Shown here one piece after another: positions 17,194 through 29,093 of a stretch of 64,000 bases of DNA. Source of the stretch: Rhodoferax sp. TH121 (lineage in GTDB: Bacteria; Pseudomonadota; Gammaproteobacteria; Burkholderiales; Burkholderiaceae_C); the NCBI RefSeq assembly GCF_002251855.1, contig NZ_NOXW01000018.1, positions 62,001 through 126,000 on the forward strand. The letters run 5' to 3'. Within the stretch, counting starts at the first letter, position 1. Every line of letters starts with the position of its first letter. A program made the translations under genes and the position numbers. The notes beneath the pieces are model-generated. The model saw nothing but the letters and a program-made list of their open reading frames with translations, ran no database searches and was not told the origin of the DNA.

Positions 17194-19656
17194 ATGAATG
17201 CTTCCACGCTGGCCCCCAATGCTTCCGCACTGCCGGTGGGTGTCCTGACCCTGGACCTGGCCGGTCTCTGGCAACTCGCAGATTCCGAGGGGCAGCACGC
17301 CTGTGCGATACCGATTCCAGGGGATGTGCACTCCGCCTTGCTGGCCACCGGTGCCATCCCCGATCCGTACTTCGGCGCCAATGAGCATGTGGTGCAGTGG
17401 GTCGCCCATCGCGACTGGGAATTGCGCCGCAGCTTTGAGGTGCCCACTGGTGCAATAGGCCGTTGGGTGTTGACGCTGGACCAGGTCGATTGTTTGGCGA
17501 GCGTGTGGCTCAACGGTGAGAAGGTCGCTGCACTCGAGAACCAGTTCCGCCGCCACCGGCTGGACGTGACGGCCCAGCTGCGCGCGGGCACCAACGAGCT
17601 GATGGTGGTGCTGCACGATGCTTTTGCCGAGGCCCACAAGCGCCACGACGCGCATCGCTTCCCCTTGCCTTGGGACTTCAATGGCGACCGCAAGGCCCCG
17701 GTGAACCTGCTGCGCAAGACCCAGTGCGCCGCCGGTTGGGACTGGAACCTGAGCCTCATGCCACTGGGCCTGTACGGCGAGGTGCAGCTGCAGTGCGTGC
17801 CCGTCGCGCAGGTGGAGCACATCGCTGTGCACCAGACGCATGGCGCCCAGGGAGTCGAGGTTGTCGTGGAAGTGGACACCCGCGTAGCCCAGGCGGGTGT
17901 GGCGCAACTGGTGGTGCGCTTCAACGGCGAAGAACGCCCGGTTCAGTTCCACCTGGCCCCCGGCCAGACGCAACACCGCGAGACCTTTGTGGTGAGTTCT
18001 CCGGAGTTGTGGTGGCCCGCCGGACAGGGCGCACAACCGCTATACCCGCTGGAGGTGGTGCTGGACGGCGTGCTGCACACACGCCGCGTGGGCCTGCGCA
18101 CGATGGAGCTGGTGACCGAACCTGACGAGGTCGGTACCACCATGAAACTGCGTGTAAACGGCCGCGACATCTTTGCCAAGGGCGCCAACTGGATTCCGGC
18201 CGACGCACTGCCCGGCCGCATCACCGAAGCAGCGGTACGCCCGCTGCTGGAGTCCGCGCGCGATGCCCACATGAACATGATTCGCGTCTGGGGCGGCGGC
18301 AACTACGAGACCGAGTTCTTCTACGACCTGTGCGACGAGTTGGGCCTGCTGGTGTGGCAGGACTTCATGTTCTCGTGCATGCACTACCCGTCTACCAAGG
18401 ACTTTCTGGCGGAGGTAAAGCAGGAAGCTGTCTACCAGGTGCGCCGCCTGCAGCACCGCGCCTGCGTGGCGCTCTGGTGTGGCGACAACGAAATCATCGG
18501 CGCCCTGGGCTGGTACGACGATGCCAAGGCCAACCGCGACCGCTACCTGGTGAACTACGACCGCCTGAACCGCCTGTTGGGCGAGGCCGTGGAAGACCAT
18601 GACCCGGCGCGCCGCTTCTGGCCCTCATCCCCCTCGTTGGGCGAGCTGGACTTTGCCGATGGCTGGCACTGCGATACGCGCGGCGACTTGCACTTCTGGG
18701 ACGTGTGGCACTCGGCCAAACCGTTCGAGCACTACCGCACGGTGAAGCCGCGCTTTGCCAGCGAGTTCGGCTTCCAATCTTTCCCATCGTCATACACCGT
18801 GGAGAGCTTCACCGAGCCTGAAGACCGCAATGTGTCGTCCCGCGTGATGGAGGTGCACCAACGCAACAAGGGCGGCAACGCGCGCATCGTGGAGACCATG
18901 ACGCGTTACTTCCGTTTTCCGCGCGACTTCGACCAGCTCATCTACGTCTCGCAAATCCAGCAGGCCCTGGCGATGCAAACCGCCATCGACTCCTGGCGTT
19001 CACTGAAGCCGCGCTGCATGGGCACGCTGTACTGGCAGCTCAACGACACCTGGCCCGTGGCCTCCTGGTCCAGCATCGAGTACGGTGGGCGCTGGAAGGT
19101 GTTGCAGTACCTGGCCCGCAACTTCTACGCGCCGGTGAGCGTGGTGGCCGTGCCCCAGGACGGCGAAGCTAAGTTTGCCGTGGTGGCCGTGAGCGACGAG
19201 CCGCAGGACCAGGCCCTGCAGGTGCAGGTGGTGGCCGTGCAGGTGCACACCGGCGCCGAGCGCACGCTGTGGAGCGGCAGCGCCACGCTGACCCTCGAGG
19301 CCGCGCAAACCCTCGCGGTGCTGGACGACGCGCACGTGGGCGCAGAAGAGTTTGTGCAGATCCGCTGGCGTGGCGCCGGCACCCCAGGCGGCTGCCGCGA
19401 CCACCTGGTGCGCCCCTACAAGGACACAACCATGGCCGCAGCGCCCGTCGCGCTGATGCTGGTGGACGGACACACCGTGCGTGTCGAAAGCCCGCAGACC
19501 AGCTTCTTTGTGTGGCTGGAGACGCCGCAAGAAGGCCGCTTTGAGGACAACGCGTTCACGCTGCTACCAGGCCAGACGCGCACGCTGCGCTGGCTGGGGG
19601 CCGAGGCGTTGGACGCGGCCACCCTGCGCGTGCGCCACCTGGCGCAGAGTGCATAA
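17194..19656 (+). CDS. GH2 beta-mannosidase
   Basis: This 820-aa protein has GH2 architecture: an N-terminal sugar-binding domain (LDLAGLWQLADSEGQ), an immunoglobulin-like domain, a TIM barrel from about residue 300 (VWGGGNYETEFFYDLCDELG) and C-terminal beta domains. The likely acid/base is glutamate 433 in WCGDNE and the nucleophile is glutamate 524 in ASEFGFQS. These are the positions used by GH2 beta-mannosidases. It removes terminal beta-mannose from manno-oligosaccharides. No signal peptide is visible, so it is probably cytoplasmic and acts on imported oligosaccharides. It is divergent from the lacI-bgl-ABC unit and shares its operator region. Confidence 0.93.
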   Translation: MNASTLAPNASALPVGVLTLDLAGLWQLADSEGQHACAIPIPGDVHSALLATGAIPDPYFGANEHVVQWVAHRDWELRRSFEVPTGAIGRWVLTLDQVDCLASVWLNGEKVAALENQFRRHRLDVTAQLRAGTNELMVVLHDAFAEAHKRHDAHRFPLPWDFNGDRKAPVNLLRKTQCAAGWDWNLSLMPLGLYGEVQLQCVPVAQVEHIAVHQTHGAQGVEVVVEVDTRVAQAGVAQLVVRFNGEERPVQFHLAPGQTQHRETFVVSSPELWWPAGQGAQPLYPLEVVLDGVLHTRRVGLRTMELVTEPDEVGTTMKLRVNGRDIFAKGANWIPADALPGRITEAAVRPLLESARDAHMNMIRVWGGGNYETEFFYDLCDELGLLVWQDFMFSCMHYPSTKDFLAEVKQEAVYQVRRLQHRACVALWCGDNEIIGALGWYDDAKANRDRYLVNYDRLNRLLGEAVEDHDPARRFWPSSPSLGELDFADGWHCDTRGDLHFWDVWHSAKPFEHYRTVKPRFASEFGFQSFPSSYTVESFTEPEDRNVSSRVMEVHQRNKGGNARIVETMTRYFRFPRDFDQLIYVSQIQQALAMQTAIDSWRSLKPRCMGTLYWQLNDTWPVASWSSIEYGGRWKVLQYLARNFYAPVSVVAVPQDGEAKFAVVAVSDEPQDQALQVQVVAVQVHTGAERTLWSGSATLTLEAAQTLAVLDDAHVGAEEFVQIRWRGAGTPGGCRDHLVRPYKDTTMAAAPVALMLVDGHTVRVESPQTSFFVWLETPQEGRFEDNAFTLLPGQTRTLRWLGAEALDAATLRVRHLAQSA

Positions 19657-19670
19657 AAAGCAACCAAATA

Positions 19671-19720
19671 AGGCCTGCAGGCCGTGGATAGTGCGTAAAC
19701 AGCTATGAAATAAATAGCAA
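19671..19720 (-). repeat. Dispersed degenerate repeat, copy 3 (between convergent genes)
   Basis: On the minus strand it reads TTGCTAT, then ATAGCTGTTTACGCA, then a GGCCTGCAGGCC palindrome at the distal end. It sits between the convergent beta-mannosidase and DUF1479 genes. Confidence 0.65.
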
Positions 19721-19731
19721 TTTCAAGCGCC

Positions 19732-20979
19732 CTACCACGGCAACAAGCCCATCTGCCGCCGGCCTAGCTCACTGAGGTCGGCCTCGGTGGCGCGGCCAGC
19801 AAAGTCCAGCTCGTAGTTCTCGGGTGCAAAGTCCGGGCTGCTGTGACCGCTCAGGAAGGCCTCGGCCTGCTTGGGCAGGAAGGCCGCGTTCTTAGCGCAG
19901 TAGGGGGCGGCGCCGATGTAGATCACATTGCTGTAGCCGCTGCCCCGGTGTTGGTCTTCCACCGAGTGGATGGTGTCCGAGTGCCACCACACGGTGTCGC
20001 CCGGCTCCACCACGGGAATGGACACCTCGCCTTCTAGTAAGGTGGCATGCCACTCGGGGCTGGCGCTCAGCGCGCGGCCGGGTTGGGCGCCGCACAGGTC
20101 GTCCGCCGGCACATCGTCCAAGAGCGCACGCAGCAGCATCCAGGCCATGCCCTTGGCGATGGGCACCAGCTTGAGCGTGCCGTCGCCCGGGCCCTGGCGA
20201 CTCAGCGCTGTCCAGCCCTGGAAGGTGCGGAACACGCTGGCCACGGCTGGGGAGGGGATCTCGTGCGTCTGGTCACGCCCCAGCGCCTGGAAGGGGTCGT
20301 AGGCCATCACATCGCCGAAGAACACCTCGTGGTAGACCCGGTGGAAGCTGGGTTCGCACCAGCGCTCCACCGAGCCCGCGTCCGCATGCGGCGAGAGGCC
20401 CAGGCTGGTAGCGCCGGGCGCGCGGCGGCGCAGGCGGTCGGCGTAGGTGCATTCGCGGTCAGGGTCAAACACCGGGCCGGCTGGGCCGCGGAACTGCCAC
20501 AGCCGGTTCAGAAAGGCGCGCGCCTGCGCCAAGTGCGGGTGCTGGCGGGCCTCCATTTGGGGCCTGGACCAGTAGAGGCTGAAAATCTGCGGCGCGCCGG
20601 ACTGCAGGGCGCTGAAGTACTTGTCCAACCCGGCCTTGCTCTGGGCCTGGCCCAGATAGTCCACGGCCTCGATGTAGCGGCCTATCTCTTCGTTCCATTG
20701 CGCAATCTGTTGTGGATCGAATACCCCGCGCAGCACCACACAACCGCGCCGCCGGATCTGCTGGCGCTGGGCTTCACCGACCTTGCCGGCCTGCACGTCG
20801 GCAAACTGCAGCGTGGGCACCGCGCCACCGGAGGCCTGTTCGGTACGGATGGCGGCAACCTCGTCGCGCACATATTGGTCGATGCGCGCAAAGCGCTCGC
20901 GTAGATCGGGGATCCGTGCGCGCAAGTCCGCTTTGGCGTCAATGATGGCTTGGGGAACGTTGTGCATCCATGCTTGCAT
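19732..20979 (-). CDS. DUF1479 family protein (YbiU-like)
   Basis: This 415-aa protein matches the DUF1479 family: QIRRRGCVVLRGVFDPQQIAQWN near residue 80, then a double-stranded beta-helix region with PHADAGSVERWCEP and a GDTVWWHSDTIHSVED segment. The histidines and acidic residues in these segments look like a 2-oxoglutarate/Fe(II)-type metal site (HxD and a distal H). Family members are therefore suspected to be oxygenases, but the substrate is not known to me. AGGAGA precedes the ATG. It ends opposite the beta-mannosidase gene, so a link with the sugar locus is possible but unproven. Confidence 0.85.
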   Translation of the reverse strand: MQAWMHNVPQAIIDAKADLRARIPDLRERFARIDQYVRDEVAAIRTEQASGGAVPTLQFADVQAGKVGEAQRQQIRRRGCVVLRGVFDPQQIAQWNEEIGRYIEAVDYLGQAQSKAGLDKYFSALQSGAPQIFSLYWSRPQMEARQHPHLAQARAFLNRLWQFRGPAGPVFDPDRECTYADRLRRRAPGATSLGLSPHADAGSVERWCEPSFHRVYHEVFFGDVMAYDPFQALGRDQTHEIPSPAVASVFRTFQGWTALSRQGPGDGTLKLVPIAKGMAWMLLRALLDDVPADDLCGAQPGRALSASPEWHATLLEGEVSIPVVEPGDTVWWHSDTIHSVEDQHRGSGYSNVIYIGAAPYCAKNAAFLPKQAEAFLSGHSSPDFAPENYELDFAGRATEADLSELGRRQMGLLPW

Positions 20980-21122
20980 GGGGGTGTCTCCTGCAGTGCA
21001 GAACGGAGTTCTGGGTGTTTTTTTGGAAACCAGTATAGGAAGCCCGCTTGGCCTTGGACATGCGGATCAACCCGCGTCATGCAGCGTATGCTTGCGGCTC
21101 ACCGATTCCAGATCCGCACACC

Positions 21123-22397
21123 ATGACTGCTGACTCTCATAATTCCCCCAGTGCCATTCCGGGTGCCCTAAGCCACCTCAAGGTCCTGGACCTCTCTCGC
21201 GTGCTGGCCGGCCCCTGGTGCACCCAGATGCTGGCTGACCTGGGCGCAGACGTCGTGAAGGTCGAGCGCCCCGGTGTCGGCGACGACACACGCCACTGGG
21301 GACCGCCCTTCCTGCAGGACGCGCGCGGCCATAACACGGCACATGCCAGCTACTTCACGGCCTGCAACCGCAACAAGCGTTCCATCACCATCGACATCGC
21401 CCAGCCCGAAGGCCAGGCGTTGATCCGTCAAATGGCCTTGCAGAGCGACATCCTTGTGGAGAATTTCAAGGTGGGTGGGCTGGCGCACTATGGGCTGGAC
21501 TATGCGAGTCTGAAGGCACTCAACCCCAAACTCATCTACTGCTCAATCACCGGCTTTGGGCAGACTGGGCCGTATGCGGAGCGCGCGGGCTACGACCTCA
21601 TGGTGCAGGCCATGAGCGGGATGATGAGCATCACCGGCCAGCCCGACGGCGCGCCCGGTGCTGGCCCGCAGCGCGCGGGCGTGGCCATCACCGATGTGTT
21701 CACCGGCATCTATGCCTGCAGCGCCATTTTGGCCGCGGTGGAAATGCGCCACCGCACGGGCCAGGGCCAGCACATCGACATGGCACTCTTGGATGTGGGC
21801 ATGGCCATTCTGGCCAACCAGGCGGCAGGTTTTCTCAACACCGGGCTAGTGCCTCAGCGCACGGGCAACGCCCACCCCAGCCTGGTGCCCTACCAAGATC
21901 TGCCCACGCTGGATGGCGCCATGCTGCTGGCCGTGGGCAATGACGGGCAATTCGCCCGTTTCAGCGCCGTGGCAGGCCACCCGGAGTGGGCGCAGGACCC
22001 GCGCTTTGGCACCAATGCCGAACGCGTGGCCCACCGCGCGGCGCTAATCCCCTTGATCAGCGAGGTCACGCGCACGCGCACTACTGCCGAGTGGATTGCG
22101 CTACTGGAGCACCGCGCGGTGCCCTGTGGCCCCATTAACACGCTGGACGAAGCCTTTGATGACCCGCAGGTACACGCCCGCGGTTTGGTGCAAAAACAGC
22201 ATCTGGCCCCCGCCATTACTGCGCAAACTGCTATCGAAAGCATAGCAACCGTGGCCAGCCCGCTGCGCCTGGCCGACGCGCCGGTGCAGCTGCGCCATGC
22301 GCCGCCCGCGCTGGGCGAGCACACCGAGCAGGTGCTCGCCGAAATGGGGCTGGACGCCGCAGCGATTGCGGCCTTGCGCGCCGCCAAGGTGCTGTAG
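21123..22397 (+). CDS. CaiB/BaiF family (family III) CoA-transferase
   Basis: This 424-aa protein starts MTADSHNSPSAIPGALSHLK and contains KVLDLSRVLAGPWCTQMLAD, KRSITIDIAQPEGQ and the GYDLMVQAMSGMMS segment with the catalytic aspartate of family III CoA-transferases. Such enzymes move CoA between carboxylic acids; in Burkholderiales close relatives often activate glutarate for GcdH, but here gcdH is 16 kb away. The exact acid is therefore open. I placed the start at the ATG at 21123, at the conserved domain boundary. The region near residues 365-376 is encoded by a copy of the dispersed repeat. Confidence 0.9.
   Translation: MTADSHNSPSAIPGALSHLKVLDLSRVLAGPWCTQMLADLGADVVKVERPGVGDDTRHWGPPFLQDARGHNTAHASYFTACNRNKRSITIDIAQPEGQALIRQMALQSDILVENFKVGGLAHYGLDYASLKALNPKLIYCSITGFGQTGPYAERAGYDLMVQAMSGMMSITGQPDGAPGAGPQRAGVAITDVFTGIYACSAILAAVEMRHRTGQGQHIDMALLDVGMAILANQAAGFLNTGLVPQRTGNAHPSLVPYQDLPTLDGAMLLAVGNDGQFARFSAVAGHPEWAQDPRFGTNAERVAHRAALIPLISEVTRTRTTAEWIALLEHRAVPCGPINTLDEAFDDPQVHARGLVQKQHLAPAITAQTAIESIATVASPLRLADAPVQLRHAPPALGEHTEQVLAEMGLDAAAIAALRAAKVL
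22217..22248 (-). repeat. Dispersed degenerate repeat, copy 4 (inside the CoA-transferase gene)
   Basis: On the minus strand: TTGCTATGCTTTCGATAGC, then AGTTTGCGCAGTA. In the gene's reading frame it encodes ITAQTAIESIATV, a stretch between the catalytic domain and the C-terminus. Confidence 0.55.
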
Positions 22398-22406
22398 CTT
22401 GGCGCC

Positions 22407-23681
22407 TTAGGGCAGGTGCAGCCCGTAGGTCTCGATCAGCAGCTCGGCAAACAGGGTGTTGGCCCAGGCAAACCAGGGGCGGGTGAATTCCTCGGGCCGG
22501 TCGGGGTGAAAGCTCTCGTGCATCAGTCCGGTACCGGCGTCGCAGTCGCGCAGCATGGCAATCAAGGCCAGACGCTCTGCGTGGTCTGAAGACGTCAGCC
22601 CCTGCATGGCAATACCGATGGGCCAGACGTAGCCGGGTGGCGTGTGCGGGCTGCCGATGCCACGCGCGCGGCTGCCCTGCTGAAAGTAAGGGTTGTCGCG
22701 GCTCAGCACAAAGCGCCGCGTGTTCTGCACCACCGGGTCATCGGCTGGCGCATAGCCCAGGTAGCTGATGGACAGCAGGCTGGGCACATTGGCGTCGTCC
22801 ATCAGGTGGTGGTTGCCAAAGCCATCGGTCTCGTAGGCGTAGATCTTTCCGTAGACCGGGTGCAGCACCGTGCCATAGGCCTGGATGCCGTGGTCAATCT
22901 CTCCGGCCAGGGTGTCCAGCTCGGCGGCGAGGGCCGCGTCTTGCACCACCGTGCGCAGGATTTCTGCGGTGCGGCGCAGCGCCACCACGGCAAACATGTT
23001 GGCCGGGATCAGGTAGCCGAATTCACAGGCATCGTCGCTGGGCCGAAAGCCTGACCAGGTCATGCCGGTGTAGTTCACGGGCATGCCCATGCCCTTATTG
23101 CGCAAGGTATCGGTCTGCACCGCGTGCGGGCGCTCAAAGCGATAGGGCGAATCCTCAAAGTGCCGCTGTTCGCGGCGGAACAGGGCTGCCACGGTGCGCA
23201 CCGCCTGGCGCCAGGTGTCGTCAAACACCGTGGTCACGCCGCTGCGCTTCCAGAACTGCCAGGCCAGGTCCAGCGGGTAGCAGAGCGAATCCACCTCGTA
23301 CTTGCGTTCCCACACCATGGGGTGGGCGTCGGTCAGGTCCCCGGGGTGGCCACCACCCGTGGGGCCCTTGTTGAAGGCATTGGCGTAGGGGTCCAACAGG
23401 ATGCAGTCCATCTGTCGACGGATCAGCCCGGCCACCAGGCCCTGCACCTCGGGCAGATCGGCGGCCAGCAGCAGGTAATGCCGTACCTGGGCCGACGAGT
23501 CGCGCAGCCATAGTGCCGGAATGTCCCCGGTGAAGACAAAGGTGCTGCCGTCGTCCAGGCGCTCCGTCGTGGTCTCGATGGTGTTGAGCGCGCAGGCGGT
23601 GAACTGGGCCTGCAGGGCAGGGTCTGCAGGCAGGCGGCCTGCGGCCTGTGCGATGCGGTCGTGGAGCTGTGGGAGGTGCAT
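22407..23681 (-). CDS. GH125 exo-alpha-mannosidase
   Basis: This 424-aa protein shows hallmark GH125 segments: GDIPALWLRDSSAQVRHYL, DPYANAFN, VWERKYEVDSLCYPLDLAW, and GYVWPIGIAMQGLTS near the C-terminus. GH125 enzymes are inverting, metal-independent exo-alpha-1,6-mannosidases. No signal peptide is seen, so it is presumably cytoplasmic. With the GH2 beta-mannosidase 3 kb away it indicates use of mannose-containing oligosaccharides such as glycan or mannan fragments. It is convergent with the CoA-transferase gene (9 bases apart). Confidence 0.92.
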   Translation of the reverse strand: MHLPQLHDRIAQAAGRLPADPALQAQFTACALNTIETTTERLDDGSTFVFTGDIPALWLRDSSAQVRHYLLLAADLPEVQGLVAGLIRRQMDCILLDPYANAFNKGPTGGGHPGDLTDAHPMVWERKYEVDSLCYPLDLAWQFWKRSGVTTVFDDTWRQAVRTVAALFRREQRHFEDSPYRFERPHAVQTDTLRNKGMGMPVNYTGMTWSGFRPSDDACEFGYLIPANMFAVVALRRTAEILRTVVQDAALAAELDTLAGEIDHGIQAYGTVLHPVYGKIYAYETDGFGNHHLMDDANVPSLLSISYLGYAPADDPVVQNTRRFVLSRDNPYFQQGSRARGIGSPHTPPGYVWPIGIAMQGLTSSDHAERLALIAMLRDCDAGTGLMHESFHPDRPEEFTRPWFAWANTLFAELLIETYGLHLP

Positions 23682-23771
23682 GGAGAAACCATAGCACGCG
23701 CCACGGCCTCCAAGATATGCGCCAGTTTCCGTCGGGTTACCAAGCCGCAGTGCGGCAAGGCCGCACGCGCA

Positions 23772-25733
<1,962 letters not shown>

Positions 25734-25814
25734 AGGAATCCGGTGTAACCCCGGATTATCCCAGTAGCGCTTTGTCCCTCTGGGCCTGCAGGGGGCTAGG
25801 TATCGCGCATCACA

Positions 25815-26990
25815 TCAGACCACCCGGTTTCGCCCTTGGTGTTTCGCTAGATAGAGGGCCTTGTCGGCTTCTGTATAGAGGTGGTCGAAATCGAGTTTTT
25901 CCGCTGCGGTGGTGCTGGAAACCCCGAAGCTTGCCGTGACCGGTATGCGATTTCCTTCCCACTGGATGACAGAGGTCTCCAAGCGTTGCCGGATTTTTTC
26001 GGCAATCCGACGCCCGGCATCGATGGTGGTGTGGGGCAGCAGCACGATGAATTCTTCCCCACCCAAGCGGCCCACCAGGTCTGTGCTGCGCACGGTCCCG
26101 CTGGTCAGTGTGGCGGCATGCCGCAAGACGGCATCGCCGGCAGGGTGACCCCAAGTATCGTTAATGCGCTTGAAATAGTCCAGGTCGAGTAGCACGATGG
26201 TCGTGGAGCTGCCTTGGCGCTGGCTGCGAGCCAGTTCGCTGCGGCTGAGTTCTGTGAATGTGTTGCGGTTGAACAGACCGGTCAGACCATCCTGGCGCGT
26301 CAGTCGCTCCAACTCCCGCTGTTTTTGCTGTAGCTCGGCATTGGCTTTTTCCAGCTGCTTGCGTTGCAGGGTGATGATGGTGAACTTGCGCCAAAGCATC
26401 ACAGAAAGTGCCCACGAGATACCACAAATCGCCAGACCGCTCAGACGGTTGGACATCAGGTGTTGCGGGTTCGTTTGTGTCCAGCCCAGCGCGAAGTAAA
26501 AGGCAACATAGGCACTGCCATAGAGCCATGCCGCGGTTCTGGGGTGCAGGTAGATGGCCAAGCTGGTGGCCACACACACCAGCGCAAACGCGGTGATGTT
26601 GGGCGTAACCCATTGTTCTACCGCAACCTCTCCAATCACTAGCGCAATCCCCGTGCCCACTGCCAGCAGGCCAATGTTGCGGCCGGCCCACGTCCGTTGC
26701 CGGTGTTGCAGTGCCCGCGCTGCAGCCCACATCGCTATCAGGCACGTGCACGACCCCAGATGCAACCACATCGACCACAGTTTCCAGCGGTGTGCCGGGT
26801 CATGGTCCGGTGCGCCGAGCAGCAGATACAGAAACACCAGGAAAAGTACGCCATCCAGCACTGCAAAGAGGGGCGCCAAGTTGCGCACGCGGTCTAGGTC
26901 TACGGCAACTGCATCGTCCTGCACCAAGGCAGATTCGATGCGCCATTGCTCCCACTGATGGCGCATGCGGAGAATGTGGGGGCTATTCAT
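25815..26990 (-). CDS. Membrane-bound diguanylate cyclase (GGDEF domain)
   Basis: This 391-aa protein has about six hydrophobic segments between residues 40 and 200, a short coiled coil (LQRKQLEKANAELQQKQREL), and a C-terminal GGDEF domain. Its active-site motif is GRLGGEEF, with DGLTGLFNRNTF and DLDYFKRINDTWGH upstream. GGEEF is a catalytically competent variant. It should synthesise c-di-GMP at the inner membrane; the signal sensed by the membrane part is unknown. It lies upstream of uup on the same strand, with 81 bases between. Confidence 0.92.
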   Translation of the reverse strand: MNSPHILRMRHQWEQWRIESALVQDDAVAVDLDRVRNLAPLFAVLDGVLFLVFLYLLLGAPDHDPAHRWKLWSMWLHLGSCTCLIAMWAAARALQHRQRTWAGRNIGLLAVGTGIALVIGEVAVEQWVTPNITAFALVCVATSLAIYLHPRTAAWLYGSAYVAFYFALGWTQTNPQHLMSNRLSGLAICGISWALSVMLWRKFTIITLQRKQLEKANAELQQKQRELERLTRQDGLTGLFNRNTFTELSRSELARSQRQGSSTTIVLLDLDYFKRINDTWGHPAGDAVLRHAATLTSGTVRSTDLVGRLGGEEFIVLLPHTTIDAGRRIAEKIRQRLETSVIQWEGNRIPVTASFGVSSTTAAEKLDFDHLYTEADKALYLAKHQGRNRVV

Positions 26991-27076
26991 ACGACGTTTT
27001 TCTACAGATTAGTCCGGGCTTGCTAGCATAGCGTGCTGCCCCTCCCCCGCATGCTTGATTCACCGGAGCTGCCTCT

Positions 27077-27943
27077 ATGACCGAACGTCTCACTCCCAAA
27101 GCCCATGACCTGGGTGGCGGCTTCACCGTGCGCCGCGTGCTGCCCGCCATGCAGCGCCAGGCGATTGGGCCGTTTTTGTTCTTTGACCACTTTGGCCCGG
27201 TGACGGCGCAGCCCACCGACAACCACGATGTGCGCCCGCACCCCCACATCGGCCTGGCCACGGTGACCTATCTGCTGGAGGGCGCCATGATGCACCGCGA
27301 CTCTACCGGGGTGGTGCAGCGCATCGAGCCTGGCGCCATCAACTGGATGACGGCGGGCCGGGGCATCGTGCATTCCGAGCGCACGCCGGACGACCTGCGC
27401 AGCGTCACTCGGCGCAGCCATGGCTTCCAGCTCTGGTCCGCCCTGCCTGCGGAGCATGAGGAAGATGCGCCGTCGTTTGCCCATACCCCGGCCAGCCAGA
27501 TCCCGGTGGTGGCGCTGCCCGGTGCCACGGTGCGCGTACTGATTGGCTCGGCCTTTGGTGTCACCTCCCCAGTGGCCACGCTGTCTCCCACGCTGTACCT
27601 GGCGCTGGAGCTGGAGGCCGGTGCCTTGCTGACCATTCCCGACACGGCGCAGGAGCGTGGCATTTACAGCGTGGACGGCCCGCTGGAAGTGGATGGCGAG
27701 CTGCTGGAGCCCGGTCAGATGCTGGTGCTGGAACCCGGCAGCACACCCACCCTGTGCGCCCGTGAAGCCACGCGCGTGATGCTGGTCGGCGGTGCGCCGC
27801 TGGGCCACCGCCACATGGTGTGGAATTTTGTCTCCAGCCGCAAGGAGCGCATCCTGCAAGCGCAGGACGACTGGGAGGCCCAGCGCTTTCCCCGGGTGCC
27901 GGGCGAGACCGAATTTATCCCGCTGCCAGCGCGCCGGCCTTAG
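27077..27943 (+). CDS. Pirin family protein
   Basis: This 288-aa protein is a bicupin. The N-terminal cupin carries [20 protein letters not shown] and [15 protein letters not shown], the metal-binding histidine/glutamate pattern of pirins. Bacterial pirins include quercetin dioxygenases and redox-sensitive metal proteins; the activity here cannot be assigned. The C-terminal pirin domain ends at about residue 280. GGAG precedes the ATG. Its 3' end overlaps the convergent LLM oxidoreductase gene by 29 bases. Confidence 0.92.
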   Translation: MTERLTPKAHDLGGGFTVRRVLPAMQRQAIGPFLFFDHFGPVTAQPTDNHDVRPHPHIGLATVTYLLEGAMMHRDSTGVVQRIEPGAINWMTAGRGIVHSERTPDDLRSVTRRSHGFQLWSALPAEHEEDAPSFAHTPASQIPVVALPGATVRVLIGSAFGVTSPVATLSPTLYLALELEAGALLTIPDTAQERGIYSVDGPLEVDGELLEPGQMLVLEPGSTPTLCAREATRVMLVGGAPLGHRHMVWNFVSSRKERILQAQDDWEAQRFPRVPGETEFIPLPARRP

Positions 27944-28958
27944 CCGCATCAGCCTGCGCGTCGCGCACCGCCTGTGCAGCAATGTCCAGCGCGCGCAGGC
28001 GCAAGGCGGGGTCGTAGATGTCGCAGACCAGCATCAACTCGTCGGCCTGGGTTGCGTCGGCCATGGCGCTCAAGCCGTCACGCACGGTGTCGGGCCCACC
28101 AATCACGGCTTCGCCCAGAAAGTCGCCAATCGCGGCACGCGCATCGGCGGGGAGCTGGGGCAAGAAGTTGGGCACCGGCGGCGGCAGGGAGCCGCGCTTC
28201 CCGGTGAGGATGCCAAGCACGCGCTGGTAAATGCTGCTAGCCAGCAGTTCTGCCTCTGCATCGGTGCTTGCCGCCACCAGCGGCACGCCCACCATCACGT
28301 AGGGCTTGTCCAGGGTCGCCGAGGGTTGGAACAGGCTGCGGTACATACCGATGGCCTGGTGCAAAAAACGCGGTGCAAAGTGCGAGGCAAAAGCGTAGGG
28401 CAAACCCATGTGCGCGGCCAGTTGCGCTGAGTACAGGCTGGAGCCCAGCAACCAGATCGGCACATTCGTGCCCGCGCCCGGCATGGCCATGATTGTTTGC
28501 CCGGGCTGCAGCGGGCCCAGCAAGGCTTGTAGCTCGGCCACATCGCGCGGAAAGTCTTCCTCGTGCTCCACTTTGGCGCGGCGCAGCGCGCGCATGGTGG
28601 CTTGGTCGGTGCCGGGCGCGCGGCCCAGGCCCAGGTCAATGCGGCCCGGGTACAGCTCGGCCAGTGTGCCAAAGGCTTCGGCGACCACCAGCGGTGCGTG
28701 GTTGGGCAGCATGATGCCGCCGGAGCCCACACGGATACGCTCGGTGCCGCCCGCAATATGGCCTACCAGCACGGCGGTGGCGGAGCTGGCAATGCCGGGC
28801 ATGTTGTGGTGTTCGGCCAGCCAGTAGCGGCTAAAACCCAGGTGTTCGGCGTGCTGGGCGGTGCGCAAGGCGATCTTCAGGGCATCCGCCACGGTGCCGC
28901 CCTCACGTACAGCGACCAGATCCAACAGCGACAAGCGGGTGTTTTTCAGAACATTCAT
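27915..28958 (-). CDS. LLM-class flavin-dependent oxidoreductase (luciferase-like)
   Basis: This 347-aa luciferase-like TIM barrel carries [50 protein letters not shown] and [12 protein letters not shown], which match the MsnO8/YhbW subgroup. Such proteins use FMNH2 and oxygen or reduce flavin, but the substrate is unknown. It is downstream of mmsA on the same strand beyond a good terminator, so it probably has its own promoter. Confidence 0.9.
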   Translation of the reverse strand: MNVLKNTRLSLLDLVAVREGGTVADALKIALRTAQHAEHLGFSRYWLAEHHNMPGIASSATAVLVGHIAGGTERIRVGSGGIMLPNHAPLVVAEAFGTLAELYPGRIDLGLGRAPGTDQATMRALRRAKVEHEEDFPRDVAELQALLGPLQPGQTIMAMPGAGTNVPIWLLGSSLYSAQLAAHMGLPYAFASHFAPRFLHQAIGMYRSLFQPSATLDKPYVMVGVPLVAASTDAEAELLASSIYQRVLGILTGKRGSLPPPVPNFLPQLPADARAAIGDFLGEAVIGGPDTVRDGLSAMADATQADELMLVCDIYDPALRLRALDIAAQAVRDAQADAAKAGALAAG

Positions 28959-29041
28959 AGAACCCCATTGTCATGAGAAGCCGAAAACCTTGTGCCAGCC
29001 AGTGCGGCCGAACTGTGGCTAAGCAGCAGATTGCGGGGCCG

Positions 29042-29073
29042 AAATAAAAAGGGCTTGCCAAGCGGCAAGCCCT
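29042..29073 (-). terminator. Intrinsic terminator of mmsA
   Basis: On the minus strand GGGCTTGCC and GGCAAGCCC form a perfect 9-bp stem around a 4-base loop, followed by TTTTTATTT. It begins about 20 bases after the mmsA stop. Confidence 0.9.
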
Positions 29074-29093
29074 ATTACTTTTGCTGCTGCCTA

